DNA of 64,000 nucleotides from Primorskyibacter flagellatus (GCF_900176485.1 NZ_FWYD01000003.1:248001-312000); one strand, 5' to 3'; numbered from the stretch's first letter, positions 1 through 8,606 are shown. Program-made: numbers and translations. The notes: generated by a model from the letters alone, not told the origin.

Positions 1-549
1 CTGATCTGCGATGGGATCGAACTTCCGCTCAAACATCGCAAAAAACGGCTGGATCTGGAAGCGCGCGGCCTGATCAAAGGCGCGCAAGTGGTCTATCTCG
101 GCCCCGGTCGCAAGCCGGGGTTTTCCCGTTTGCATGTGATGGGTGCCGAAGACCCGCAGGTCAGTGCGGCGTCCATCGTCAAGATCGAGAAGCCGGATGA
201 AGAAGAGCCGTTCATCCCCTTTGCCGCCCGGATGGGCGCCACCTTTCTGCATGGCGCTGCCGTTACGATCCACAAGGCGCAGGGGTCGCAATGGGAAACC
301 GTGCAGGTCTTTGCGCCCGACCTGTTCGTCGCCGCCCGCATGGGTCGGGTCGAGGCGGGCCAGCCGCTTTGGAAACGTCTGGCCTATGTCGCCATCACCC
401 GCGCGCAGGAGCGGCTGATCTGGGTCGTTCGCAACCGGCTGTCGCGCCCGACCGGGCCTTTGAATGTCGCGGATCTGAAGGCCCCGGTCGTGCCGCTTGA
501 ATTGCAAATCGAGACGGACCCCGGAGCGGAGGTCGACGGCGCAAGTTAA
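1..549 (+). CDS. RecD-like ATP-dependent DNA helicase, C-terminal part (5' truncated)
   Basis: The reading frame is open from base 1 to a TAA at 547-549, so about 182 C-terminal residues are visible and the Walker A half lies before the window. The fragment has an SF1 helicase motif (TIHKAQGSQWE, fragment residues about 89-99) followed by the arginine-containing motif VI (YVAITRAQERL, about 138-148). These are typical of the UvrD_C_2 segment of RecD/TraA-like helicases that couple ATP hydrolysis to duplex unwinding. The substrate cannot be told from the fragment. A 70-base gap separates it from the acyl-CoA operon, so it is probably a separate transcription unit. Family call is good; exact subfamily is uncertain. 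Confidence 0.75.
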   Translation: MICDGIELPLKHRKKRLDLEARGLIKGAQVVYLGPGRKPGFSRLHVMGAEDPQVSAASIVKIEKPDEEEPFIPFAARMGATFLHGAAVTIHKAQGSQWETVQVFAPDLFVAARMGRVEAGQPLWKRLAYVAITRAQERLIWVVRNRLSRPTGPLNVADLKAPVVPLELQIETDPGAEVDGAS

Positions 550-580
550 AGGTTGGCAATCACCCTGCCAGTCCGCATGT

Positions 581-601
581 TGTCTTTATCATAGCAAGAC
601 A
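581..601. promoter_or_regulatory. Dyad symmetry upstream of the acyl-CoA operon (possible operator)
   Basis: TGTCTT at 581-586 and AAGACA at 596-601 form a perfect 6-bp inverted repeat with a 9-base spacer, ending about 18 bases before the ATG at 620. The position suits an operator for a TetR/GntR-type repressor of fatty-acid genes, but no regulator gene is adjacent and six-base dyads occur by chance. Confidence 0.25.
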
Positions 602-619
602 GGCAAGGGAGGGTCGGAA

Positions 620-2251
620 ATGCTAGGCCAAATGATGACGCGTCCGCTATCGATCATCGAGATTCTGCGATACGGTGCCGAGTGTCATCCGGGGGGAGGG
701 ATCGTTTCGGTCCGTACCGAAGGGGACGTTCACCGCGAAACCTATGCCGAAGCCTACGCGCGTGCTGCACAACTGGCGCATGGGCTGGCAAAGCTGGGCG
801 TGCAGGAAGGCGACCGTATCGCCACGCTGGCCTGGAACGGATATCGCCATTTCGAGCTTTACTACGCTGTTTCGGGGATGGGCGGCGTTTGCCACACCAT
901 CAATCCGCGACTGTCGGCCGAACAGATGAGCTATATCATCAACCATGCTGAAGACAGCGTGCTTTGCGTGGATCTGACCTTTCTACCGATCATTGAGGCG
1001 CTGCGTCCGACCCTGCCCGATGGGTTGAAGCTGGTGGTGCTGACAGCCCGCACGCATATGCCGGAAAGTGACCTCGATTTGCTGTGCTATGAGGAATTGC
1101 TGGAGGGTCAGCCCACAACATACGACTGGCCGGATCTGCCCGAGGACACCGCCGCGTCGCTTTGCTATACATCGGGAACCACCGGCAACCCGAAAGGCGC
1201 GCTGTTTTCACATCGCTCTACGGTGCTGCACGCGCTGACTGTGTCCATCGCCCTGAAGGACGGGTTGAAGGAAGGCGCGCGCATCCTGCCTGTGGTGCCG
1301 ATGTTCCATGTCAACGCCTGGGGGCTGCCCTATTCCGCGCCATTGGTAGGCGCGTCGCTGATCATGCCGGGGGCGAAACTGGATGGCGCGTCGCTTTATG
1401 ACCTGATGGACAATGAAGGCGTGACCGCGGCTTGGGGCGTGCCGACCATCTGGCAAGGCCTGTTGGCGGAGATCAAGAAACGCGGCAGCAACCCGAAGGG
1501 TTTCCGTCAGGTCGTGGTGGGTGGCTCTGCCGCGCCAGCCAGCATGATCGAAGCGTTCGAGAAAAGCGGTGCCGAAGTGTGCCACGCCTGGGGAATGACG
1601 GAAATGAGCCCGGTTGGCACGCAAGGCCTATTGTCCGCGCCGATGAAGGATCTGCCCTGGGACGAACAGATGCGCCTGAAGGCCAAGCAGGGGCGGCGTC
1701 TCTTTGGTGTGGATCTCAAGATTGTTGATGATGACGGCAATGCGCTGCCGCATGACGGAGCGGCTTCGGGAGAGTTGTATGTGCGCGGCAACACGGTCGT
1801 GTCGGGCTATTTCCGCAATGAAAAGGCAAGTGCTGCGGCGATCGACGCGGATGGCTGGTTCGGGACGGGCGATGTCGCCGCGATTGACGAGCTTGGCTTT
1901 GTATCGGTGCAGGACCGGGCCAAGGATCTTATAAAATCGGGTGGCGAATGGATCAGTTCTATTGATCTGGAAAACATCGTCATGGGCAGCCCGAAGGTGG
2001 CAAGCTGCGCGGTGATCGCCGTGGCGCATCCAAAATGGGGAGAGCGTCCATTGCTTGTGGTCGTGCCAGAGGAAGGCGAGACGCCGGAACTGGCAGAACT
2101 GCATGACCTTTTGATGAAACATGTCGCGAAATGGCAGTTGCCCGATGACATGGTCATTGTCGACGACCTGCCGCTGACGGCGACGGGCAAAGTGTCCAAA
2201 CTGGCACTGAGGGACCGCTTTGACGACTATAAGCTGCCCGATGCAGACTAG
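620..2251 (+). CDS. Fatty-acyl-CoA synthetase (AMP-forming, FadD/DmdB-like)
   Basis: Activates a carboxylic acid to its CoA thioester with ATP. The 543-residue protein has the AMP-binding P-loop TSGTTGNPKG (about 183-192), the GELYVRG and GWFGTGD motifs (about 383 and 411), the hinge region KDLIKSGGEW (about 435) and the C-terminal catalytic lysine motif TGKVSK (about 521). The start ATG at 620 is preceded by an AGGGAGGG ribosome site; a longer frame to 497 would overlap the helicase gene. The N-terminus (MLGQMMTRPL) resembles the DmdB-type acyl-CoA ligases of roseobacters, from memory. First gene of a five-gene operon; its stop overlaps the MaoC gene. Chain-length preference is unknown. Confidence 0.9.
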   Translation: MLGQMMTRPLSIIEILRYGAECHPGGGIVSVRTEGDVHRETYAEAYARAAQLAHGLAKLGVQEGDRIATLAWNGYRHFELYYAVSGMGGVCHTINPRLSAEQMSYIINHAEDSVLCVDLTFLPIIEALRPTLPDGLKLVVLTARTHMPESDLDLLCYEELLEGQPTTYDWPDLPEDTAASLCYTSGTTGNPKGALFSHRSTVLHALTVSIALKDGLKEGARILPVVPMFHVNAWGLPYSAPLVGASLIMPGAKLDGASLYDLMDNEGVTAAWGVPTIWQGLLAEIKKRGSNPKGFRQVVVGGSAAPASMIEAFEKSGAEVCHAWGMTEMSPVGTQGLLSAPMKDLPWDEQMRLKAKQGRRLFGVDLKIVDDDGNALPHDGAASGELYVRGNTVVSGYFRNEKASAAAIDADGWFGTGDVAAIDELGFVSVQDRAKDLIKSGGEWISSIDLENIVMGSPKVASCAVIAVAHPKWGERPLLVVVPEEGETPELAELHDLLMKHVAKWQLPDDMVIVDDLPLTATGKVSKLALRDRFDDYKLPDAD

Positions 2252-2708
2252 GATCTCTTTGGCGCAGTTGCGCGCTATGGACGGGAAAGACATCGGCTGC
2301 TCTGACTGGCAGTTGCTGGATCAGGACCGCATCAGCGCCTTTGCCGATGCCACCGGCGACCATGCCGACATCCACGTTCGACCCGACAGCGCGGCTGCGC
2401 AAGAGCTTGGCAGCACCATCGCGCATGGCTTTCTGACGCTGTCGCTTTTGCCGTCAATGATCTACGCATTCCTACCGGGGGTCGAAGGCTACACCGGCCT
2501 CAACTCCGGTCTGGACCGTGTGCGTTTCATCAGCCCGGTGCCGGTCGGGTCGCGCGTGCGGGGCCGTTTTACGCTGGATCGGCTGAAAGAGGTGCCGACC
2601 GGGGGGCTGGCGCTGCGGCTGTCCGCCACGGTCGAGATCGAAGGCCAGACCCGGCCCGCACTGGTGGCCATCTGGCTCAACCGTTTCATTCAAAGCAAGA
2701 GCGCCTGA
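2241..2708 (+). CDS. MaoC-like enoyl-CoA hydratase/dehydratase
   Basis: A 155-residue hot-dog fold protein of the MaoC/R-hydratase family, which adds water across 2-enoyl-CoA. The active-site loop FADATGDHADIHV (about 32-44) carries the conserved Asp/His pair, and AHGFLTLSL follows as in R-specific hydratases. The ATG at 2241 is chosen because it overlaps the ligase stop by 11 bases and gives a normal-length N-terminus; an upstream in-frame ATG at 2220 is possible. It lies between ligase and dehydrogenase, so it probably hydrates the enoyl-CoA made by this operon. Confidence 0.85.
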   Translation: MQTRISLAQLRAMDGKDIGCSDWQLLDQDRISAFADATGDHADIHVRPDSAAAQELGSTIAHGFLTLSLLPSMIYAFLPGVEGYTGLNSGLDRVRFISPVPVGSRVRGRFTLDRLKEVPTGGLALRLSATVEIEGQTRPALVAIWLNRFIQSKSA

Positions 2709-2732
2709 CCACGGTGCCAAAGGAGACAGTAC

Positions 2733-3962
2733 ATGGATCTCGGAGTTTCAGACAAGGTCCGTCCGCTGATCGCGCAGGTCCGCGCGATGGTCGAGACGGA
2801 TATCGCACCACTTGATGCAGAGTTTCACGCCGAGGTCGGCAAGCATCCCTCGGGCGACCGGTTCAAACATACCGATCGCCAGTTGGAAATCCTGAACAAG
2901 TTGAAGGCACTGGCGCGGGAACGCGGCTTGTGGAACTTCTGGCTGACCGGCAGTGATCGCGGCTATGGGCTCAGCACCGTTGAATACGCCTATCTGGCCG
3001 AGGAAATGGGCAAGGTGTCCATCGCCGCCGAGGTATTCAACTGCAACGCGCCCGACACGGGCAATATGGAAGTGCTGGAACGCTACGGCACGCAGGCCCA
3101 CAAGGACCGCTGGCTGGGGCGGCTGCTGGAGGGCGAAATCCGATCGGCCTATGTGATGACCGAACCTGGAATCGCATCATCGGATGCGGCGCAACTGTCC
3201 TTCGAAGCGCGACGCGATGGCGACGACTGGGTGCTGAACGGCGAAAAATGGTGGATCAGCGGCGCGGGCGATCCGCGTTGCGGCTTGTATATCGTCATGG
3301 CTTGTTCGGACCCGGACGCCCCAAAGCATCAGCGCCACACGATGTTCGTGCTGGACCCCGACACGCCCGGAATCGAGGTGCTGCGCCCGATGCAGGTCTT
3401 CGGGCAGGACGACGCACCGCACGGGCATATGCATCTGCGGTTCACCGATGTTCGGATCGGCGCGGATGCAATCGTACTGGGCGAGGGGCGCGGTTTCGAG
3501 GTGGCACAGGGGCGTCTGGGGCCGGGGCGGATCCACCATTGCATGCGCGCCATCGGACAGGCCGAAAAGGCGCTGGAATTGATGTGCACGCGCGGGCTGG
3601 AGCGCGAAGCCTTTGGAAAGCCCTTGGTCGAACTGGGTGCCAACTATGACATCATCGCCGACGCCCGGATGGAGATCGAGATGGCGCGATTGTTGTGCCT
3701 GAAGGCCGCGTGGATGATGGACACAGCGGGTGTGCGTGCAGCGCAGCCGTGGATCTCGCAGATCAAGGTCGTGGCGCCGCTGATGGCCGGGCGGGTGATT
3801 GACGAGGCGATCCAGATGCATGGCGCGGCCGGGATCAGCCAGGATTTCAATCTGGCCCATATGTGGACGCATGTGCGGACGTTGCGCTTTGCCGACGGGC
3901 CGGATGCGGTGCACCGCCGACAGGTGGCGCGGGCGGAACTGCGCAAATATGCGGATCAGTAG
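2733..3962 (+). CDS. Acyl-CoA dehydrogenase family protein (ACAD10/11-like)
   Basis: A 409-residue FAD-dependent acyl-CoA dehydrogenase family protein with the FAD/substrate loop YVMTEPGIASSDA (about 136-148), GEKWWISGAGDPRC (about 170-183) and the C-terminal QMHGAAGISQDF region. The late motif RFADGPDAVH matches what I recall of the ACAD10/11 subgroup, some of which remove phosphate from 4-phosphoacyl-CoA rather than oxidise acyl-CoA. The start at 2733 has an AAAGGAG site. The APH-fold kinase gene follows after only 2 bases, a pairing that supports the ACAD10/11 or LvaC-like reading. I could not verify the catalytic acid. Confidence 0.88.
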   Translation: MDLGVSDKVRPLIAQVRAMVETDIAPLDAEFHAEVGKHPSGDRFKHTDRQLEILNKLKALARERGLWNFWLTGSDRGYGLSTVEYAYLAEEMGKVSIAAEVFNCNAPDTGNMEVLERYGTQAHKDRWLGRLLEGEIRSAYVMTEPGIASSDAAQLSFEARRDGDDWVLNGEKWWISGAGDPRCGLYIVMACSDPDAPKHQRHTMFVLDPDTPGIEVLRPMQVFGQDDAPHGHMHLRFTDVRIGADAIVLGEGRGFEVAQGRLGPGRIHHCMRAIGQAEKALELMCTRGLEREAFGKPLVELGANYDIIADARMEIEMARLLCLKAAWMMDTAGVRAAQPWISQIKVVAPLMAGRVIDEAIQMHGAAGISQDFNLAHMWTHVRTLRFADGPDAVHRRQVARAELRKYADQ

Positions 3963-3964
3963 CG

Positions 3965-4981
3965 ATGGATAAGGTCGAACGCGATGCCGTTGCGCAGTGG
4001 ATGGCGAAGAACGTAGATGGCTTTCGCGGGCCTCTGACAGTGCGGAAATTCGATGTCGGACAATCAAACCCGACCTATCTGCTGCGTGCGGAGTCCGGTG
4101 CCTATGTGCTGCGCCGCAAGCCACCCGGCGTGTTGTTGAAATCCGCCCATGCCGTTGACCGGGAATTTCGGGTTCAACGGGCCCTGTCGGACAGTGACGT
4201 GCCTGTGCCGCGTATGTTGGCCCTTTGCGAGGACGAAAGCGTCCTTGGTGCGATGTTCTATGTGATGGAGCATGTCGAAGGCCGCAGTTTCCTTGATCCG
4301 ACCCTGCCGGACGTGTCGCCCACGCAACGCGGCGCGGTGATCAACGAGATGAACAGGGTTCTGGCCGCGATCCATTCGGTCGATATTGTGGCGGCTGGAT
4401 TGGCCGATTACGGCCCCGAAGGCAGCTATTATGCGCGCCAGCTTGGACGTTGGACAAAACAGTATCGCGCGTCGGAAACCGGGCCGCTGCCGGATATGGA
4501 CCGGCTTATTTCATGGCTGGAGACGCATCTGCCGCCCGATGATGGCCAGCGCACGTTGGTGCATGGCGACTACCGGATCGACAATCTGCTGTTTACGAAG
4601 GACGGCTCTGACATCCGCGCTGTGCTGGATTGGGAACTGTCGACCATTGGCCATCCGTTCGCCGATCTGGCCGGGGTTCTCATGCAGTGGCAACTGCCGC
4701 CGGGTCCAGAGGGGCGTGGGCTGGCAGGGGTGGATCGCGAAGCGCTCGGCCTGCCAACGGACGCCGAATTTGTCGCCGACTATTGTCAGCGCCGTGGGAT
4801 CGACCGGATCGACAACCTTGGCTTTTACGTCGCTTTTGCGTTTTTCCGCATGGCCGCGATCCTGCAAGGCGTGAAGAAGCGCGCGCTTGACGGCAATGCC
4901 TCAAACCCTGACAAAGCGCTGAAACTGGGCGGGTTTGTCCCGCGTTTTGCCGAACTGGGGCTGGAGGCCGCCGCGACATGA
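3965..4981 (+). CDS. APH-fold phosphotransferase (ACAD10/11 kinase-domain-like)
   Basis: A 338-residue aminoglycoside-phosphotransferase/choline-kinase fold protein. It keeps the Brenner catalytic motif HGDYRIDN (about 199-206) and the metal-binding DWE (about 221-223) followed by IGHPFADLA, so it should be an active kinase. In mammalian ACAD10/11 this fold is fused to an acyl-CoA dehydrogenase; in the Pseudomonas lva operon a homologous kinase phosphorylates 4-hydroxyacyl-CoA. Here it is a separate gene directly behind the dehydrogenase and overlaps the thioesterase by ATGA. An antibiotic-resistance role is unlikely in this context. The substrate is inferred, not shown. Confidence 0.85.
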   Translation: MDKVERDAVAQWMAKNVDGFRGPLTVRKFDVGQSNPTYLLRAESGAYVLRRKPPGVLLKSAHAVDREFRVQRALSDSDVPVPRMLALCEDESVLGAMFYVMEHVEGRSFLDPTLPDVSPTQRGAVINEMNRVLAAIHSVDIVAAGLADYGPEGSYYARQLGRWTKQYRASETGPLPDMDRLISWLETHLPPDDGQRTLVHGDYRIDNLLFTKDGSDIRAVLDWELSTIGHPFADLAGVLMQWQLPPGPEGRGLAGVDREALGLPTDAEFVADYCQRRGIDRIDNLGFYVAFAFFRMAAILQGVKKRALDGNASNPDKALKLGGFVPRFAELGLEAAAT

Positions 4982-5385
4982 GCACAGATGATCCGCTTCT
5001 GGGCGAGGCCACCTACGCGTTTTCGCGCTACATCGGGCTGGAACTTGTGGGCTGGTCCGAGGATTACGCACGGATGAGCCTGCCGGTCGAGGCGTTTTTG
5101 CGCAACCGTCATGGCGCGATACATGGGGGCGTGCATGCCAGTATGCTGGACACGGTGATGGGCTATGCCGGGTGCTGGACCGGAGACGCGGATCAGCCGC
5201 AGATGTGCCTGACGCTCTCGCTCAATGTGCAATATCTGTCGCGTCCGCTTGGCACCGTGCTGTTTGCCGAAGGCCGCAGAACCGGCGGCGGCAAGGGCAC
5301 ATTCTTCGCAGAAGCCGAGATCAAGGACGACACTGGTGAGTTGATCGCCAAAGGCACAGGCGTTTTCCGCTATCGCAAGCGCTAG
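4978..5385 (+). CDS. PaaI-family acyl-CoA thioesterase
   Basis: A 135-residue hot-dog thioesterase. HGAIHGGVHASMLDTVMGYA (about 43-62) is the PaaI/YdiI-type active-site helix, with the oxyanion HGG and an acidic residue in the following helix. It probably hydrolyses dead-end or surplus CoA thioesters of the operon to recover free CoA. Its ATG overlaps the kinase stop (ATGA), so translation is likely coupled. It is the last gene of the operon; the next gene converges from the other strand after 52 bases. Confidence 0.85.
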   Translation: MSTDDPLLGEATYAFSRYIGLELVGWSEDYARMSLPVEAFLRNRHGAIHGGVHASMLDTVMGYAGCWTGDADQPQMCLTLSLNVQYLSRPLGTVLFAEGRRTGGGKGTFFAEAEIKDDTGELIAKGTGVFRYRKR

Positions 5386-5437
5386 GGGTTCTTACCAAAG
5401 TCTCGATCGTTTCGGCGTCAAAGCGGGCGGGCAGACG

Positions 5438-5869
5438 CTATGGCAGCAAGGTTTCCAGTGCCTTGCGAGCGGCATCGGGCAGGGGACTTGGCCGATTGTC
5501 CGCGCTGGTATGAACCTGGGTAAAGAAGCCCTCGGCGCAGGCTATGGTTTCATCGTTGCGAAACAACCCGACCTCATACCGGAAAGAGCTGTTGCCGATA
5601 TGCGCCAGTCGCAGCCCGCAATGAATAAGGTCCGGAAACGCAGCCTCGGAATGATAGCGGCAGCCGTTTTCGACCACGACGAAGCGATAGGCATCCGGTC
5701 CCACGATCGGCAAGCCGTTGGCATTTTGCCACTGGCTGAGGGCGGTGTCGAAAAGCGCATAGTAAATTGCGTTGTTCAGATGGCCGTAGGCATCATTGTC
5801 ATGCCAGCGCGTCGGCAGTTCGACGAAAGCGCGATATTCCGCGCGTTTGCCGGGGGCGATCCGTGCCAT
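5438..5869 (-). CDS. 4-hydroxybenzoyl-CoA thioesterase-type acyl-CoA thioesterase
   Basis: A 143-residue 4HBT-type hot-dog enzyme with WHDNDAYGHLNN (22-33); the Asp of DxDxxGHxNN is the usual catalytic residue. The start at 5869 overlaps the stop of the TIGR02186 gene (TGATG), which is why I prefer it to a longer upstream frame. It differs in subfamily from the PaaI-like enzyme of the neighbouring convergent operon and probably acts on a different acyl-CoA. It is third in a minus-strand unit with the TIGR02186 and TauE/SafE genes, with no obvious functional link. Confidence 0.85.
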   Translation of the reverse strand: MARIAPGKRAEYRAFVELPTRWHDNDAYGHLNNAIYYALFDTALSQWQNANGLPIVGPDAYRFVVVENGCRYHSEAAFPDLIHCGLRLAHIGNSSFRYEVGLFRNDETIACAEGFFTQVHTSADNRPSPLPDAARKALETLLP

Positions 5870-6630
5870 CAGCCATTCCTCAACATACGAAACGCGGTTG
5901 AGGCACCCCAACCGGCAAGGATTGCGATGGTCAGCGATAACAACCCGTAAGCCATAGGATTGCTGCGTGACAGACCGTAGAGCCAGCGTTCAAGGCCAAC
6001 TTTCTGCACGTCGATCACCGTGTCGAACTGGTTGATCACGCGGCCCTCGCGGGTCAGGAAAATACGGGCCTCATAGGCACCTTCGGTCAGATTGGCGGGC
6101 ATCTTGATCGAAGTCCGAAACAGTGTTTGCTGATCGACGGCGACTGTATTTTCCAACAGTTGATACAGTCCGTTTTCTTTACGGATGCGAATGATCGCGT
6201 CTGAAAATGCCTGCGCATTCATCACCGACATCGGCGCGCCCACTGACCGGATCGCCCGGGGAATCGAGACCCGGTATCGCAAATCCTCGGTCTGGGTGAT
6301 GGCTTCCCGCCAGGGCGCGCTGGTGGCCACGGCGTAAAAGCTGGGGGCGGCATCAACGACCACCGACTCCGTATTTACCCAGATCCCGAACCGCCGTTCC
6401 TTACGGCGGACGGTCTCTTCCCTGGAAGGGCCGGCCAAGGATACGATGACCTGAAGCGGCGGACCTTCGGGAATTTTCGTTTCGCGTTTGATCGCGCCGA
6501 AGATCAGGATCTCGGATCCGTTGAAATCGGCGGTGATCGACACACGATCATGGCTGAGCCCCAGCACGACTTCTTCTTCGGCCCACGCGGGCAGGGCCAT
6601 CAGGACAAGCAGGAACAGCCAGCGCATCAT
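5869..6630 (-). CDS. TIGR02186 family membrane-anchored protein
   Basis: A 253-residue protein with an N-terminal signal peptide (MMRWLFLLVLMALPAWA), a roughly 190-residue predicted periplasmic domain and one C-terminal membrane segment (about 226-246). The body (VVLGLSHDRVSITADFNG, then IVSLAGP) matches TIGR02186, a conserved alphaproteobacterial family of unknown biochemical function that usually sits beside TauE/SafE permeases. Here it overlaps the permease gene by four bases. Inference: a periplasmic partner of the sulfite/sulfonate exporter. Confidence 0.85.
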   Translation of the reverse strand: MMRWLFLLVLMALPAWAEEEVVLGLSHDRVSITADFNGSEILIFGAIKRETKIPEGPPLQVIVSLAGPSREETVRRKERRFGIWVNTESVVVDAAPSFYAVATSAPWREAITQTEDLRYRVSIPRAIRSVGAPMSVMNAQAFSDAIIRIRKENGLYQLLENTVAVDQQTLFRTSIKMPANLTEGAYEARIFLTREGRVINQFDTVIDVQKVGLERWLYGLSRSNPMAYGLLSLTIAILAGWGASTAFRMLRNG

Positions 6631-7541
6631 GCCCCCCCGATCCCGGCGATGGAGAACAGCTCATTGGGTTGCAGCACCAGTTCAAGCCCGAGTTTGGCGC
6701 AGACCAGCATGACCAGCAGGGCCAGCAGGATGCGCAACTGTTCAGCCTTCATCCGCAATCCGATAACCGTGCCGATCTGTGCGCCCACGACCCCGCCCAG
6801 AAGCAGCAGGACCGCCAGCGGCATATCGACGGTCTGGTTGGTGACGGCATGCAGCATCGTGGTGAAGGCGGTGACAAAGATGATCTGGAACAGCGACGTG
6901 CCGATCACCACCTTGGTGGGCATTCCCAGCAGGTAGATCATCGCCGGGACCATGATGAACCCGCCACCGACACCCATCACCGCAGCCAATACCCCGACCG
7001 CCAGCCCGACGAGGATCGGCGGGATCACCGAGATATACAGGCCCGAGGTCCGAAACCGCATTTTCAGCGGCAGGCCGTGAATCCAGTTGTGCTTGTGCCG
7101 CTTTGCCTTGCGGCCCTTGCGGGTGTTGCGAATGGCATTCAGGCTTTCGACAAACATCAGCGTGCCGATGATGCCCAGAAAGACAACGTAGCACAGCCGC
7201 ACCAGCAGATCGACCTGGCCAAGGCTGCGCAGGTAATTGAACAGCATCACGCCAAGCGCCGCGCCCACAAGCCCGCCAATCAGCAGCACCACGCCCATTT
7301 GCAAATCAACGGTCTTGCGCCGGAGATGTGCCAAAAGCCCGGAAAAGGACGAGGCGACGATCTGGTTCGCCCCCGTGGCAACGGCCACTGCCGGCGAAAT
7401 TCCCATGAAAAACAGCAGCGGGGTTATCAGGAACCCGCCCCCAACCCCGAACATCCCCGAAAGCACGCCGACAAGTGTCCCCGCCCCGAGAAGCAGGAAC
7501 AAATTGACCGACACCTCGGCGATGGGGAGGAAAATCTGCAT
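6627..7541 (-). CDS. Sulfite exporter TauE/SafE family (TSUP) permease
   Basis: A 304-residue inner-membrane protein with two homologous halves, each carrying the TSUP glycine-rich signature: LSGMFGVGGGFLITP near the N-terminus and AAVMGVGGGFIMVP in the second half. A basic cytoplasmic loop (RKGRKAKRHKH) separates them. The family exports sulfite or organosulfur anions, or takes up sulfate-like ions. First gene of a three-gene minus-strand unit; the ATG at 7541 follows a GGGGAGG-type site. Coupled to TIGR02186 by ATGA overlap. Substrate not determinable here. Confidence 0.88.
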   Translation of the reverse strand: MQIFLPIAEVSVNLFLLLGAGTLVGVLSGMFGVGGGFLITPLLFFMGISPAVAVATGANQIVASSFSGLLAHLRRKTVDLQMGVVLLIGGLVGAALGVMLFNYLRSLGQVDLLVRLCYVVFLGIIGTLMFVESLNAIRNTRKGRKAKRHKHNWIHGLPLKMRFRTSGLYISVIPPILVGLAVGVLAAVMGVGGGFIMVPAMIYLLGMPTKVVIGTSLFQIIFVTAFTTMLHAVTNQTVDMPLAVLLLLGGVVGAQIGTVIGLRMKAEQLRILLALLVMLVCAKLGLELVLQPNELFSIAGIGGA

Positions 7542-7606
7542 GGGATGACTTTGCGGCAGGGCAACAGGCGATGCAACATGCGAGCGCGCCTTAACCGCAT
7601 ATCAAA

Positions 7607-7634
7607 CCGCCCCGCAGGATATTTCGCGGGGCGG
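7607..7634 (-). terminator. Intrinsic terminator of the BMP/nucleoside ABC operon
   Basis: CCGCCCCGC (7607-7615) and GCGGGGCGG (7626-7634) form a perfect 9-bp stem with a 10-base loop. Read on the minus strand it lies 6 bases after the stop of the last permease gene and is followed by TTTGATAT, a short U-rich tail. Confidence 0.65.
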
Positions 7635-7640
7635 ATCTGT

Positions 7641-8606
7641 TCAGCGTTCTTTCACATAGGGCTCGCCACCCGCGCGTGGCGGGATCGCCTTGCCGACAAA
7701 GCCTGCAAGGATCACCACCGTCAGGATATAGGGCAGCGCGTCCATGAACTGCACGGGGATCACCAGCCCGCCGACCTCGATACTCTGGTATCGCAACGCA
7801 ACGGCTTGCAGAAGTCCGAACAGCAGGCAGGAATACAGTGCGTACCACGGCCGCCATTTCGCAAAGATCAGCGCCGCCAACGCGATAAAGCCACGCCCGG
7901 CCGTCATGTCCTTGACAAAGCCCGCCTGCAAGCCCGTCGCCAGATAGGCACCCGCGATGCCGCAGAGCACACCGCAAATCGCGACCGCCGCAAAACGCAG
8001 CCCCACAACCGACACGCCTGCCGTATCCACCGCTGCCGGGTTCTCGCCCACCGCGCGTAACCGCAGCCCAAACCGGGTGCGAAACAGGATCCACCAGGTC
8101 AGCGGGACTGTCAGAAATCCGACATAGACAAGGATTGAATGCCCCGAAATCAGCTCGTAGTAGATCGGCCCGATCACCGGAAGGTCGCGTAGCGCCTCGG
8201 CGAAGGGCAGGGTGATGCCGTCAAACCGACCTCCGGCTATCAGCGAGGGCGTGCGCCCGCCTTGGCTGAACCAATCCTCGGCAATCAGGACGGTCATGCC
8301 CGCGGCAAGAAAGTTGATCGCCACGCCCGAAATCAGCTGATTGCCCCGGAAGGTAATCGAGGCCAGCCCGTGGATGCCCGACAGCACCAGCGACGCGCCG
8401 ATGCCCGCCGATAGACCCAGCCAGACCGATCCGGTCAGCGAAGCGACGGCGGCAGAGAAAAAGGCCGCAGCCAGCATCTTGCCCTCAAGCCCGATGTCGA
8501 AAATGCCCGCGCGCTCGGAAAACAGCCCCGCCAGACAGGCCAGCAGCAATGGCGTTGCCAGCCGGACGGTCGAGTCGAGCACCTGAAGGACGGTCATCAG
8601 ATCCAT
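7641..8606 (-). CDS. Nucleoside-type ABC transporter permease (NupQ-like)
   Basis: A 321-residue BPD_transp_2 family inner-membrane permease with about eight to ten hydrophobic segments; RAVGENPAAVDTAGVSV is the cytoplasmic EAA-like loop of BMP-type importers (NupQ/YufQ, RbsC relatives). It is the second of two permeases, overlapping the first by TGATG, and ends the operon. With the ATPase and BMP protein it should import nucleosides or related purines. The specific ligand is not visible in the sequence. Confidence 0.88.
   Translation of the reverse strand: MDLMTVLQVLDSTVRLATPLLLACLAGLFSERAGIFDIGLEGKMLAAAFFSAAVASLTGSVWLGLSAGIGASLVLSGIHGLASITFRGNQLISGVAINFLAAGMTVLIAEDWFSQGGRTPSLIAGGRFDGITLPFAEALRDLPVIGPIYYELISGHSILVYVGFLTVPLTWWILFRTRFGLRLRAVGENPAAVDTAGVSVVGLRFAAVAICGVLCGIAGAYLATGLQAGFVKDMTAGRGFIALAALIFAKWRPWYALYSCLLFGLLQAVALRYQSIEVGGLVIPVQFMDALPYILTVVILAGFVGKAIPPRAGGEPYVKER

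Noticed and set aside
3965..4981. Aminoglycoside resistance gene, by its APH fold
   Set aside because: Position between an ACAD10/11-like dehydrogenase and a thioesterase points to CoA-ester metabolism; no resistance context.
6669..8060. 463-codon plus-strand frame
   Set aside because: Antisense to the TSUP gene and the start of the permease gene; low-complexity His/Gln/Asp-rich composition typical of reverse-strand shadows in high-GC DNA.
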